Shown here: piece after piece, positions 7,732 to 16,710 of the stretch
Layout: each line of letters begins with the position of its first letter
Numbering within the stretch: position 1 is the stretch's first letter
Origin: Bacillota bacterium
GTDB taxonomy: Bacteria > Bacillota > Clostridia > Acetivibrionales > DSM-1351
Assembly (NCBI GenBank): GCA_023400235.1
Contig: JAEXFI010000017.1
Span: forward strand, 1-64,000
Direction of reading: 5' to 3'
DNA: 64,000 nt
Notes under the pieces: generated by a model
What the model was told of the DNA's origin: nothing
Seen by the model: only the letters and a program-made list of their open reading frames with translations
Databases searched by the model: none
Made by a program: the position numbers and the translations under genes

Positions 7732-8616
7732 GTGGATAGGGTATTGAGTAATAAGAAAGCCATAGTATTTTTCCTGTTTCCGGCCTTGGTCATGTTTATT
7801 GCGGTTATTATCATACCGATTGCCATGTCCTCCTATTACAGTTTGCAGGAGTGGTCGGGCTTCGGTAAGGGTACATTTATTGGCTTAGCCAACTATAAGG
7901 GACTCATTTCTGATCCCATATTTGTAAAAGCGGCAGTCAACTCCTTGATTCTGGCGGCTGCTTCAGTATTTATTCAGCTCCCCATTTCACTGTTACTGGC
8001 ACTGGTTCTGGCCAAAGGTGTCAAATTTGAAAAGAGCTTTGTGACCATATATTTTATTCCTGTTATAATTTCCACAGTTGTTATCGGACAGCTATGGATG
8101 AAAGTATATAATTACGACTACGGCATTTTGAATTTGCTGCTGAGGTCCTTAGGCCTGGAAAGCTGGACCCAGGACTGGCTGGGTGATCGGAAGCAGGCTT
8201 TGAGCGCAACCTTTATTCCAATAATCTGGCAGTATATAGGCTATCATATGCTGCTGATGTACGCAGGCATTAAATCAATTTCCACTGATGTTTTTGAAGC
8301 CGCAGTAATTGACGGCTCCTCCTGGTGGAATACATCCTTGAAAATAACCATACCTATGCTCAAGCCTGTTCTCAATGTGTCGGTTATATTTGCTGTTACA
8401 GGTGCGCTTAAGGTATTTGATCTGGTATATGTATTAACAGGCGGGGGACCTGCCCACGCCAGCGAAGTCATAGGTACTTACATGGTAAGTACCATATTTA
8501 AGGGGAATCAGTATGGTTACGGCAGTGCAATGGCTATATTCGTCATTCTGGAGTGCTTTGTATTGTCCATTCTGGTCGGCTTCCTGTTCAGAGAGAGGGA
8601 AGGTGCTAAAAAATGA
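7732..8616 (+). CDS. ABC sugar permease, MalF/UgpA type
   Basis: A 294-residue inner-membrane permease with six predicted helices. The EAA coupling loop reads EAAVIDGSSWWNTSLKITIPMLKP, which contacts the ATPase. I prefer GTG 7732 because AGAAGG lies 11 bp upstream; GTG 7723 would be too close. The 3' end overlaps the next permease gene by 4 bp (ATGA). No ATPase gene is present in the operon, so it must use a shared MsmX-type ATPase, as many Firmicute sugar importers do. Confidence 0.9.
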   Translation: MDRVLSNKKAIVFFLFPALVMFIAVIIIPIAMSSYYSLQEWSGFGKGTFIGLANYKGLISDPIFVKAAVNSLILAAASVFIQLPISLLLALVLAKGVKFEKSFVTIYFIPVIISTVVIGQLWMKVYNYDYGILNLLLRSLGLESWTQDWLGDRKQALSATFIPIIWQYIGYHMLLMYAGIKSISTDVFEAAVIDGSSWWNTSLKITIPMLKPVLNVSVIFAVTGALKVFDLVYVLTGGGPAHASEVIGTYMVSTIFKGNQYGYGSAMAIFVILECFVLSILVGFLFREREGAKK

Positions 8617-9467
8617 GCAGAATAACAGCAGTAAGCAATTCAAAACGCTCCGTATCAAGCATACTTATGTATGTTTTCCTCGCACTGGTGGCCTTTGTTC
8701 AGTTGTTCCCCCTGTACTGGATGTTCACCTTTTCTCTGAAGGATAACTCGGAGCTGTTTGGAGAGAACCCCATAGGTCTTCCCACCAAGTGGCTCTGGTC
8801 AAACTACAGCAATGCGCTGATGGGCGGCAATGTAGGACGTTATTTTGTAAACAGTGTGATTGTAACAGGAGTTACCATCCTGCTGACGGTAATCATGTCC
8901 GTAATGGCGTCCTATGCATTGACCAGGATGGTATTTAAAATAAGAAGGCAAATGAATTCCTTCTTCATTCTCGGTTTGACAGTACCGCTTCACTCCGCAC
9001 TGCTTCCAATCTTCATCATGCTGAGAAGCCTTAAGATGGTTAATTCCTACTGGGCGCTGATTATACCATATTCAGCCTTTGCAATACCTATGGCCATACT
9101 TATATTCTCAGGCTTCATGTCATCTTTGCCCCGGGAACTGGAAGAAGCCGCATGTATTGACGGCTGCAGCATATACAGGATATTTTTCAGTATTATCCTG
9201 CCGTTGATGAAACCTGCCATCGCAACAGTTACCATATTCACCTTCCTGCAGGCCTGGAATGAACTGATGTTTGCAGTAGTATTCATCAGTGATGTGAGGT
9301 TCAAGACTCTCACAGTGGGCATCCAGTCTCTGGCGGGACAGTACACCACCGATTGGGGCCCCATAGGTGCCGGCCTGATGGTGGCTACCATTCCCACACT
9401 GGTAATATACTCAATCATGAGCAAAAAGGTACAGGACAGTCTTGTGGTAGGTGCCGTAAAGGGCTAG
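8613..9467 (+). CDS. ABC sugar permease, MalG type
   Basis: A 284-residue permease with six helices. The EAA loop is EEAACIDGCSIYRIFFSIILP, and the typical C-terminus ends SKKVQDSLVVGAVKG. It starts inside the stop of the previous gene, so the two half-channels are made in equal amount. With the binding lipoprotein it forms an importer lacking a local ATPase. The family is CUT1-like (di- and oligosaccharides, glycerol phosphate). Confidence 0.92.
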   Translation: MSRITAVSNSKRSVSSILMYVFLALVAFVQLFPLYWMFTFSLKDNSELFGENPIGLPTKWLWSNYSNALMGGNVGRYFVNSVIVTGVTILLTVIMSVMASYALTRMVFKIRRQMNSFFILGLTVPLHSALLPIFIMLRSLKMVNSYWALIIPYSAFAIPMAILIFSGFMSSLPRELEEAACIDGCSIYRIFFSIILPLMKPAIATVTIFTFLQAWNELMFAVVFISDVRFKTLTVGIQSLAGQYTTDWGPIGAGLMVATIPTLVIYSIMSKKVQDSLVVGAVKG

Positions 9468-9645
9468 GTTATATGCAAAAAGCCGGACCCTGTGAGGGGA
9501 GTTTGTCTTCACGCAGTGCAAGAGTGCTATTTTGTAATGAAACAGGTAATAAAATTATATTCTTTTAATTGGAAATTCTGAGTAGAATAAATATATAAAG
9601 TTGCTGGATACATTTGTTTCAGTTAATTTATTCAAGCATATTGAA

Positions 9646-9740
9646 GGGGTTGTTAAATTATTTTATGCAATAATAGCAGGGCTTGAGTCCGGGAGTTCCT
9701 GATGTAAAATATTATTGCAGTAAAGTTTTTTAACAGCCCC
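9646..9740. repeat. 95-bp imperfect palindrome, MITE-like
   Basis: The left arm begins GGGGTTGTTAAATTATTTTA and the right arm ends TTTTTTAACAGCCCC. The arms pair over about 30 bases with few mismatches around a 35-base centre. The ends resemble insertion-sequence termini of the GGGGCTGTT type. It could be a miniature transposable element or a structured RNA leader for the downstream hydrolase gene. Confidence 0.5.
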
Positions 9741-9799
9741 CTAAATATATCTGTACTAAAATGTATGCTGATAAAATTTAATAAGGAGAGTAGCAAGCG

Positions 9800-9892
9800 T
9801 TGAAAGAAAATTTGAAACATATAAAAATGCGGCACCGATTCCATGCCTTAACTTTCATGGGGTTTTGTGCAAGATGGGAGGCATGGAAATAA
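9800..9892 (+). CDS. Possible leader peptide overlapping the GH3 start region
   Basis: A TTG-started 30-codon frame lies 10 bp after AAGGAGAG (9782-9789) and stops at TAA 9890-9892, three bases before the GH3 start at 9895. The peptide is basic and rich in His, Phe and Trp. It could couple translation to the hydrolase gene. No codon-run typical of amino-acid attenuators is seen. It may equally be chance. Confidence 0.2.
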   Translation: MKENLKHIKMRHRFHALTFMGFCARWEAWK

Positions 9893-9894
9893 TT

Positions 9895-12036
9895 ATGGAT
9901 AAGCCGGGATACTTGGATAAATCTCTGTCCTTCAAGGAAAGGGCAGTTGATCTCGTGTCGAGAATGACACTGGAAGAAAAGGCGGCACAGCTGAGATATG
10001 ATGCCCAGGCAGTTGAAAGACTTGGCGTTCCCAGATACAACTGGTGGAACGAAGCACTTCACGGAGTCGCCAGAGCGGGCGTCGCAACAGTTTTTCCTCA
10101 GGCCATAGGGCTTGCGGCAATTTTTGATGACGAGTTCCTTCAGAAAATAGCAGGTGTTATTGCAACAGAGGGAAGAGCAAAGTACAATGAAAGCGCCCGC
10201 AAGGACGACCGTGACATATATAAGGGCATCACCTTCTGGTCCCCCAATGTAAATATTTTCAGAGACCCCAGGTGGGGCCGCGGACACGAAACCTACGGGG
10301 AGGACCCCTATCTTACCTCAAGACTGGGAGTAGCCTTTGTAAAGGGGCTTCAGGGAAGCGGGAAGCATCTCAAGGGCGCTGCCTGCGCAAAGCATTTTGC
10401 AGTCCACAGCGGTCCTGAGGATGACAGGCATCATTTCGATGCAATAGCGTCCAGGCAGGATATGTTTGAAACTTACCTGCCGGCCTTTGAGGCACTTGTA
10501 AGGGAAGCAAAGGTGGAAGCCGTAATGGGGGCCTATAACAGAACAAACGGGGAGCCCTGCAACGGAAGCAAGACACTTTTGAAGGATATTTTAAGAGATG
10601 GCTGGGGTTTTGACGGACATGTGGTTTCAGACTGCTGGGCAATAAAGGATTTTCACGAAGGACACGGAGTGACCAAGACTCCTACCGAATCAGTGGCTCT
10701 GGCCATAAAGAGCGGCTGTGACTTGAACTGTGGAAACATGTACCTGCTGCTTTTACTGGCATTAAAGGAAGGGCTGATAACCGAAGAGGATATTGACCGT
10801 TCGGCAGTCCGGCTTATGACAACCCGGATGAGATTGGGAATGTTTGACGACGACTGTGAGTTTGACAGCATCCCATACGAGATAAATGACTGTAAGGAGC
10901 ACAATGAATTGTCCCTTGAGGCTGCCAGAAAATCCATGGTGCTGCTTAAAAATGACAGTTTGCTGCCCTTGGATGCGAGCAGGATTAAAAATATTGCCGT
11001 TATAGGGCCTAATGCAGCAAGCGATCTGGCATTGCTGGCAAACTACAGCGGCACCCCGTCAGAGAGCATAACCCTTCTGGACGGCATCAGGAACAGGGTA
11101 TCTCCGGAAACGAGAGTGTGGTACGCTTTGGGCAGCCATCTCCACATGAACAGGGAGGAAGACCTTGCGCTTCCAGGAGACAGGCTTAAGGAGGCAGTGG
11201 CAGCGGCAGAAAGAAGTGATGTGGTTGTTCTGTGCCTGGGACTTGATGCGTCTGTAGAAGGAGAGCAAAACGACCAGGGTACTGTAATCCTTGACGCCGG
11301 GGGAGACAAGGCTGACCTGAATCTTCCGGCAGCACAGAGAGAGCTCCTGGAAGCTGTGCTTGAAACAGGAAAGCCTACGATTGTTGCCCTCGTATCAGGA
11401 AGTGCGCTCAGTATAGGAGCGGCTGCGGAGAAGGCCCCTGCCATTGTCCAGTGCTGGTATCCCGGTTCCAGGGGAGGCCAGGCCTTTGCTCAAATGCTGT
11501 TTGGAGATTATTCACCTGCGGGAAGGCTGCCTGTGACCTTCTACAAGTCAACTGAGGAATTGCCTCCATTTGCAGATTACTCAATGGAAAACAGGACCTA
11601 CAAGTTTATGAAGCAGGACGCTATGTATCCTTTTGGTTTTGGGCTCAGCTACACAGGCTTTGAATATTCCGGACTCACCTGTTCAAGTTCAAAAATCAAA
11701 AATGGAGACAGCATAACAGTCAATGTAGATGTAAGGAATACTGGGAAAATGGATTCGGATGAAGTAGTACAGGTTTATATCAAGGATATGAAAGCTTCGG
11801 TGAGGGTTCCTCACCACAGTCTTTGCGCCTTCAGGCGTATTCACTTAAAAGGCGGGGAACAGAGGACAGTGAGCTTTGAAATAGACAAAAGAGCCATGAC
11901 CGTTGTTGATGAAGAGGGCAGCCGTTTTGTGGAAGACGGGGACTTCACCCTGTTTGTAGGCGGAAGTCAGCCCGATAAGGTAAGCACAAGCCTGAGCGGA
12001 AAGGCTCCTTTGGAGCTGATATTTACAGTAGGCTAG
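9895..12036 (+). CDS. Glycoside hydrolase family 3 (beta-glucosidase / beta-xylosidase), cytoplasmic
   Basis: A 713-residue GH3 enzyme with the full three-part layout. The (beta/alpha)8 barrel has RMTLEEKAAQL and the substrate loop NWWNEALHGVARAG near the N-terminus, and the catalytic nucleophile Asp246 in VVSDCWAI. The alpha/beta sandwich (about 340-560) has KSMVLLKNDSLLPL, and a C-terminal fibronectin-III-like domain follows (about 600-713). The NWWNEALHG type is common in beta-xylosidases. There is no signal peptide, so it acts inside the cell on sugars brought in by the adjacent importer. ATG 9895 is favoured; GGGAGG is 13 bp upstream and ATG 9883 is too close to it. Confidence 0.9.
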   Translation: MDKPGYLDKSLSFKERAVDLVSRMTLEEKAAQLRYDAQAVERLGVPRYNWWNEALHGVARAGVATVFPQAIGLAAIFDDEFLQKIAGVIATEGRAKYNESARKDDRDIYKGITFWSPNVNIFRDPRWGRGHETYGEDPYLTSRLGVAFVKGLQGSGKHLKGAACAKHFAVHSGPEDDRHHFDAIASRQDMFETYLPAFEALVREAKVEAVMGAYNRTNGEPCNGSKTLLKDILRDGWGFDGHVVSDCWAIKDFHEGHGVTKTPTESVALAIKSGCDLNCGNMYLLLLLALKEGLITEEDIDRSAVRLMTTRMRLGMFDDDCEFDSIPYEINDCKEHNELSLEAARKSMVLLKNDSLLPLDASRIKNIAVIGPNAASDLALLANYSGTPSESITLLDGIRNRVSPETRVWYALGSHLHMNREEDLALPGDRLKEAVAAAERSDVVVLCLGLDASVEGEQNDQGTVILDAGGDKADLNLPAAQRELLEAVLETGKPTIVALVSGSALSIGAAAEKAPAIVQCWYPGSRGGQAFAQMLFGDYSPAGRLPVTFYKSTEELPPFADYSMENRTYKFMKQDAMYPFGFGLSYTGFEYSGLTCSSSKIKNGDSITVNVDVRNTGKMDSDEVVQVYIKDMKASVRVPHHSLCAFRRIHLKGGEQRTVSFEIDKRAMTVVDEEGSRFVEDGDFTLFVGGSQPDKVSTSLSGKAPLELIFTVG

Positions 12037-12067
12037 AAAGCATTCTAAAAAATACAATATTTTTAAG

Positions 12068-12120
12068 CCCCCGGTATTTAATGCATAAGGTAGCAAATGT
12101 ATTGAATACCGGGGGTACTG
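12068..12120 (+). terminator. Hairpin between GH3 and GH30 genes
   Basis: CCCCCGGTATT / AATACCGGGGG (11 bp) with a 26-base loop and a weak T tail. It is probably an attenuator or mRNA stabiliser rather than a full stop. Confidence 0.5.
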
Positions 12121-12183
12121 ATTTCAGGGTGAAATAATTAATGCATAGGGAATATATTCCTTATCAGTATAGGGAGGTTCATT

Positions 12184-13473
12184 ATGAAAATATTTACATC
12201 AACAAAGGAAAAGCAGTGGTATCAATTCAGTCAGGAGGCAGGGGAGGAAAATACCACACTTGCTCTGGACAGTACGGTTCATCAGGAATGGGATGGTTTT
12301 GGAGGCTGCTTTAACGAGCTGTCACAGATGGCCCTGCTCTCATTAGGGGAAGAGGAACGCAGGGAGGTATATGATAATTTATTCTCCAAAGAAGCGGACG
12401 GACTGCGTTTTGATTTTTGCAGGATACCAATCGGAGCAAGCGATTATGCCGAGAGCTGGTATTCTCATAATGAGTGGGATGGAGACTATGACATGGTGAA
12501 TTTTTCAATACAAAGGGACAGGCTGTATTTACTTCCTTATATCAAAGAAGCTTTAAGGCGGAACCCTCATATGAAATTTTTTGCGTCACCCTGGAGCCCG
12601 CCCACGTGGATGAAGCACCCAAAGGCATACAACTATGGAACCCTGGTCTGGACAGAGGAAAACCTTAAGGCGTATGCCTTGTATCTGGTGAAATTCATAC
12701 AGGCCTATGAAAAGGAAGGAATAAGAATATGCCAGCTTCATATTCAAAATGAACCTGTATCTTCCCAGAAGTTCCCCTCCTGCATCTGGACAGGAGAACA
12801 ATTTACGGAATTCATCGTCAAATATTTGGGACCTGCCTTTGAGGAAAACAGTATTGAAACCAGAATCTGGCTGGGAACGCTGAATTGCCCTGAAACAGAT
12901 GAAAGGGCTCCCTATACGCGCTACAACAACTATGCAAATCTGGTGCTGCACGACCCAAAGGCGTATAATTATATTGAAGGGGTCAGTTACCAGTGGGCAG
13001 GGAAGTATGCCGTGCAGGTCACTAACCGGTGCTTCCCTGAAAAGAAGCTGATTCAAAGTGAAAATGAGTGCGGTGACGGAAATAACACCTGGGAATATGC
13101 CAAATATGTGTTTGAATTATTCATACACTACATATCCAATGGGGTCAATGCATATATATACTGGAACATGGCCTTGGCTACTAAAGGAAAAAGCACCTGG
13201 GGCTGGGAACAGAATTCCATGATAACTGTTAAAGGAAGGGCCTGTTACAACTATGAATACTATATAATGAAGCATTTTGCCCGTTTTGTGACTCCCAAAG
13301 CCAGAAGGCTGGGAATAAAAGGTCACTTTGCGGGAACCGCAGTTGCATTTAAGAATCCGGATGGTTCAATTATCCTGATAGTTCAGAATCCTTTTAACAC
13401 TGAAAAAACCTTTAAGTTCAACGGAGAGACTATCACCTTGCAGCCGGATTCCATCAATACTGTAATATTTTAG
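12184..13473 (+). CDS. Glycoside hydrolase family 30 enzyme, cytoplasmic
   Basis: A 429-residue GH30 protein. Early motif WDGFGGCFNELS, then FDFCRIPIGASDYA, SPWSPPTWMK, the acid/base Glu190 in LHIQNEP, and a nucleophile Glu in QSENECGDG (Glu293 or Glu295). A short beta-sandwich finishes the protein (about 380-429). GH30 includes glucosylceramidase, beta-xylosidase, beta-1,6-glucanase and glucuronoxylanase; the subfamily cannot be fixed by eye. No signal peptide is present, so it probably trims imported oligosaccharides together with the GH3 enzyme 150 bp upstream. The ribosome site is AGGGAGG before ATG 12184. Confidence 0.88.
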   Translation: MKIFTSTKEKQWYQFSQEAGEENTTLALDSTVHQEWDGFGGCFNELSQMALLSLGEEERREVYDNLFSKEADGLRFDFCRIPIGASDYAESWYSHNEWDGDYDMVNFSIQRDRLYLLPYIKEALRRNPHMKFFASPWSPPTWMKHPKAYNYGTLVWTEENLKAYALYLVKFIQAYEKEGIRICQLHIQNEPVSSQKFPSCIWTGEQFTEFIVKYLGPAFEENSIETRIWLGTLNCPETDERAPYTRYNNYANLVLHDPKAYNYIEGVSYQWAGKYAVQVTNRCFPEKKLIQSENECGDGNNTWEYAKYVFELFIHYISNGVNAYIYWNMALATKGKSTWGWEQNSMITVKGRACYNYEYYIMKHFARFVTPKARRLGIKGHFAGTAVAFKNPDGSIILIVQNPFNTEKTFKFNGETITLQPDSINTVIF

Positions 13474-13571
13474 TGGTCTGTATCAAAAAAATTTTTTCAC
13501 GCCAGCAATATATGTTTGCAGGGTAAGGCGGAGGAGGAAGGCAATACTTACCACTGGTTACCGGAGGAGCA

Positions 13572-14921
13572 ATGAGAAGAGACAGGGAGAGAAAGAGAAG
13601 AAGAGCAAAAGCGGGTTTCATGCTGGCACTGCTGGGAACGGCGGCTGTTATCTTTGGAGCGTATGTGCTGCTGCAGTATATGGGAGCGCAGTGGGGACAG
13701 AAGCCTCCAGCTGAAACAGGCCAAACCGGAGGTGGTCTCACGGGAGCAACAGACAGTGCCGGGCAGACAGGCGCTCAGCCTGGAAACCAGTCTGAAGGTG
13801 CTTCTTCTCAAGATGACGGCCTGGATAAAATACAGACTGCAATTGCAGGCATGACACTGGAAGAAAAGGTAGGACAGCTTGTTATTGCAGGCTTGGAGGG
13901 CTATAGCCCTGACGAAAATACAGAACAGCTTATAGATAAGTACAACGTAGGCGGCTTTATATTATTCAAAAAAAACATTCAGAGCTCTCACCAGTTGTCA
14001 GCCCTGCTGAATTCCCTCAAGGAGGCTAACGGAAAGACGGGAGGGATTCCTCTGTTCCTGTCTGTGGATGAAGAAGGAGGGCGGGTTTCCCGGCTTCCAC
14101 AGGAGTTCATAAAATTTCCCTCAAATAAAATAATCGGCAATAAAAAGGACAAGGCCATATGCTATAGTATTGGCAGCGTGCTTGGAGAAGAACTGAAGGC
14201 CTTTGGCTTCAATATGGACTTTGCTCCTGTGCTGGATATAAACAGCAACCCCAAAAATCCTGTAATAGGAGACCGGTCCTTCGGGAAAACTCCAGAGCTG
14301 GTAAGCGGATTGGGTCTTGAAACCATGAAGGGTATCCAGTCAGAAAATGTCATATCCGTGGTCAAGCATTTCCCGGGACACGGAGATACCTCGGTGGACT
14401 CTCATGTGGGCCTGCCCAAAGTGAATCATACAATGGACAGACTACAGTCCTTTGAATTGCTTCCCTTTAAAAATGCCATAGACAATGGGGCTGATGCGGT
14501 AATGGTAGCCCATATCCTGCTGCCCAGGCTGGATGCCGGGAGCCCTGCCTCATTTTCCAAAGCCATCATTACCGATTTGCTCAGGAACACCATGAAATTT
14601 CAGGGGGTGGTGATTACCGACGATTTTACCATGGGGGCGGTAACAGAAAACTTTGATATGGGAGAATCGGCGGTAAAGTCAATACAAGCCGGTGGAGACA
14701 TAGTGCTGGTCTGCCATGGCTATGAAAATCAGGAGAGGGTACTTACGGCACTGCTGGAGGCTGCCAGGACCGGGAAGATCAGCGGCGGCAGGCTGGATGA
14801 AAGTGTTTACAGGATATTGAAGCTGAAGGAAAAGTACGCCCTTGCGGATTTGCCGTCCGGCCCTGTGGAGCCGGAGCATATAAACCAGCAGATAAAAGAA
14901 CTGCAAGCCCTGCTGAAATAG
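13572..14921 (+). CDS. Membrane-anchored GH3 beta-N-acetylglucosaminidase (NagZ-like)
   Basis: A 449-residue protein. A basic start (MRRDRERKRRRAKAG) and one transmembrane helix (about 16-36) are followed by a Gly/Thr/Gln-rich linker to about residue 80. The NagZ-type barrel then shows VGQLVIAGLEG, SVDEEGGRVSR, KHFPGHGDTSVDSHVGLP (the His/Asp loop unique to NagZ-like enzymes) and nucleophile Asp in VVITDDFTMGAV. Such enzymes remove GlcNAc from muropeptides or chitin fragments. The anchor places the catalytic domain outside the membrane, unlike the two hydrolases upstream. Start ATG 13572 follows GGAGGAGC. It is probably the last gene of the carbohydrate group. Confidence 0.87.
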   Translation: MRRDRERKRRRAKAGFMLALLGTAAVIFGAYVLLQYMGAQWGQKPPAETGQTGGGLTGATDSAGQTGAQPGNQSEGASSQDDGLDKIQTAIAGMTLEEKVGQLVIAGLEGYSPDENTEQLIDKYNVGGFILFKKNIQSSHQLSALLNSLKEANGKTGGIPLFLSVDEEGGRVSRLPQEFIKFPSNKIIGNKKDKAICYSIGSVLGEELKAFGFNMDFAPVLDINSNPKNPVIGDRSFGKTPELVSGLGLETMKGIQSENVISVVKHFPGHGDTSVDSHVGLPKVNHTMDRLQSFELLPFKNAIDNGADAVMVAHILLPRLDAGSPASFSKAIITDLLRNTMKFQGVVITDDFTMGAVTENFDMGESAVKSIQAGGDIVLVCHGYENQERVLTALLEAARTGKISGGRLDESVYRILKLKEKYALADLPSGPVEPEHINQQIKELQALLK

Positions 14922-14977
14922 TTTGTCTGTTTAGCGCGATAAAACGCTATTAAAGTAGAATATTCTTCTTTTATTGT

Positions 14978-15010
14978 AAAACAGCATCTGATATAATAGC
15001 AATGCTGTTT
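14978..15010 (+). promoter_or_regulatory. putP -10 region inside an inverted repeat
   Basis: TATAAT (14992-14997) lies between AAACAGCAT (14978-14986) and ATGCTGTTT (15002-15010), a perfect 9-bp inverted repeat with a 15-bp spacer. No good -35 box is visible. The layout suggests a repressor or activator site controlling putP; a transcribed hairpin is less likely because the start point would lie within it. Confidence 0.45.
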
Positions 15011-15033
15011 AACTTAATAAAGGAGGAAAGTAA

Positions 15034-16596
15034 ATGAGTGCGGAAACCACCAAAATCTTTATTGCCATGTGTTCCTATATGGTATTGGTTATTGGTATTG
15101 GAATTTATTTTGCAAAACGTGCAAATGAAAGCAGTGAGAACTATTTTATAGGAGGAAGGTCACTTGGTCCGTGGGTAGCGGCAATGAGCGCCGAAGCGTC
15201 GGATATGAGCGGCTGGCTTTTAATGGGTCTGCCGGGAGTTGCCTACTGGTTTGGCTTAAGTGACGCTGTCTGGACTGCTGTGGGTTTGGCGGCAGGTACA
15301 TATATAAACTGGCTGATAGTGGCTAAAAGGCTTCGCAGATATTCTGCAATAGCAGGGGACTCCATAACGGTTCCCGATTACTTCAGCAACAGATTCAAAG
15401 AAAAGAACAGCAAAGTCATTATGTTCATAGCTGCCATATTCATTCTCGTATTCTTTACGGTATATGCATCAAGTTGTTTTGTTACCTGCGGAAAGCTTTT
15501 CAGCACCTTGTTCGGCATAAAGTATCAGTATATGATGATCGCAGGAGCGCTGTTCGTAATAGTGTATACATTTTTAGGAGGCTTTCTTGCAGAAAGCGTT
15601 TCTGATTTCATGCAATCCATAGTAATGATAATTGCACTTGGCTCTATTGTTGTAATAGGAGTATCAGCAGCAGGGGGGCCGGCTGCCGTTTATGAAAACA
15701 TAAAAACAATTCCCGGCTTTTTTGACTTCTTTGGGATTGCCCAGCCCCAGCTGGTTGATAAGGTTCAGCAGGTCGAACAGGGAAGGGCTCTTTTTGGCGA
15801 AGCAGGAAAATACGGTCTTCTTACCATAATTTCGACTCTTTCCTGGGGCCTGGGCTATTTTGGAATGCCACAGGTGCTTTTAAGATTCATGGCAATAAGA
15901 AAATCCTCTGAATTAAATCAATCAAGAAGGATCGCTACTACCTGGTGTGTTATTTCACTAGTGGCAGCTGTTTCAGTAGGGCTGATAGGCAGGAGCCTGT
16001 ATCCTACGGAATTACTCACACAGGGCGGGGCGGAAAGCATATTTATAGTAATGTCCTCAAAGCTGCTTCCTCCTTTGCTGGCAGGTCTGGCCATGGCAGG
16101 AATCCTGGCTGCAACCATAAGTTCCTCTGATTCCTACCTGCTCATAGCAGCTTCTGCTTTCTCAAAAAATATCTTTCAGGGAATAATGAAAAAGGAAGCC
16201 ACGGACAAGCAGGTAATGACAGTGTCACGTATTACGTTAATGGTAATCGCGCTGTTTGGAGTGATTATCGCTCTTGATGAAAGCAGTGTTATCTTCAAGG
16301 TGGTATCCTTCGCATGGGCAGGGTTTGGAGCAACCTTCGGCCCTATAATGCTGTTCTCGCTTTTCTGGAAAAGGGTTAACCGTCCAGGTGCAATTGCAGG
16401 TATGCTGGCAGGCGGGGGTATGGTCTTTGTCTGGAAGCTCTTGATAAAGCCGCTGGGAGGAGTATTTGGAATATATGAGCTATTCCCGGCTTTTGTCTTC
16501 TCATGCCTGGCAATAGTTGTCGTATCTCTTCTCACAAAAGCTCCCTCAGAAGAAATGCAGAAGGAATTTGAACTTGCAAAGACATATGAGTGTTGA
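15034..16596 (+). CDS. putP: Sodium/proline symporter
   Basis: A 520-residue member of the sodium:solute symporter family with about 13 helices. Diagnostic pieces: ENYFIGGRSLGPWVAAMSA, EASDMSGWLLMGLPG (the sodium and proline binding helix), and the later signature SWGLGYFGMPQVLLRFMA, with the second sodium site in ATISSSDSYLLIA. The length matches PutP. A strong AAGGAGGAAAG site precedes ATG 15034. Transcription ends at a bidirectional hairpin (16641-16692). It imports proline with sodium for nutrition or osmotic protection. Confidence 0.9.
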   Translation: MSAETTKIFIAMCSYMVLVIGIGIYFAKRANESSENYFIGGRSLGPWVAAMSAEASDMSGWLLMGLPGVAYWFGLSDAVWTAVGLAAGTYINWLIVAKRLRRYSAIAGDSITVPDYFSNRFKEKNSKVIMFIAAIFILVFFTVYASSCFVTCGKLFSTLFGIKYQYMMIAGALFVIVYTFLGGFLAESVSDFMQSIVMIIALGSIVVIGVSAAGGPAAVYENIKTIPGFFDFFGIAQPQLVDKVQQVEQGRALFGEAGKYGLLTIISTLSWGLGYFGMPQVLLRFMAIRKSSELNQSRRIATTWCVISLVAAVSVGLIGRSLYPTELLTQGGAESIFIVMSSKLLPPLLAGLAMAGILAATISSSDSYLLIAASAFSKNIFQGIMKKEATDKQVMTVSRITLMVIALFGVIIALDESSVIFKVVSFAWAGFGATFGPIMLFSLFWKRVNRPGAIAGMLAGGGMVFVWKLLIKPLGGVFGIYELFPAFVFSCLAIVVVSLLTKAPSEEMQKEFELAKTYEC

Positions 16597-16640
16597 TATT
16601 TAAGCAAAAAGACATATGACTGTAAGCTTTAATTAAACTG

Positions 16641-16696
16641 AAAAGTCCGGTGAACGGGGGCACTTAGAAGTACCTCTGTCCACCGGACTTTATATT
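16641..16696. terminator. Bidirectional terminator between putP and cadA
   Basis: AAAGTCCGGTG / CACCGGACTTT (11 bp) with A and T tracts on both sides. The genes converge here. Confidence 0.8.
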
Positions 16697-16710
16697 TTAC
16701 CTGCGGTTAA

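Larger units (their letters stand above)
9468..9894. other. Intergenic region between the importer and GH3 genes
   Basis: About 430 bp containing a 95-bp imperfect palindrome (9646-9740) and a possible short leader ORF (9800-9892). No other gene is supported. No strong terminator follows the permease gene. Confidence 0.5.
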
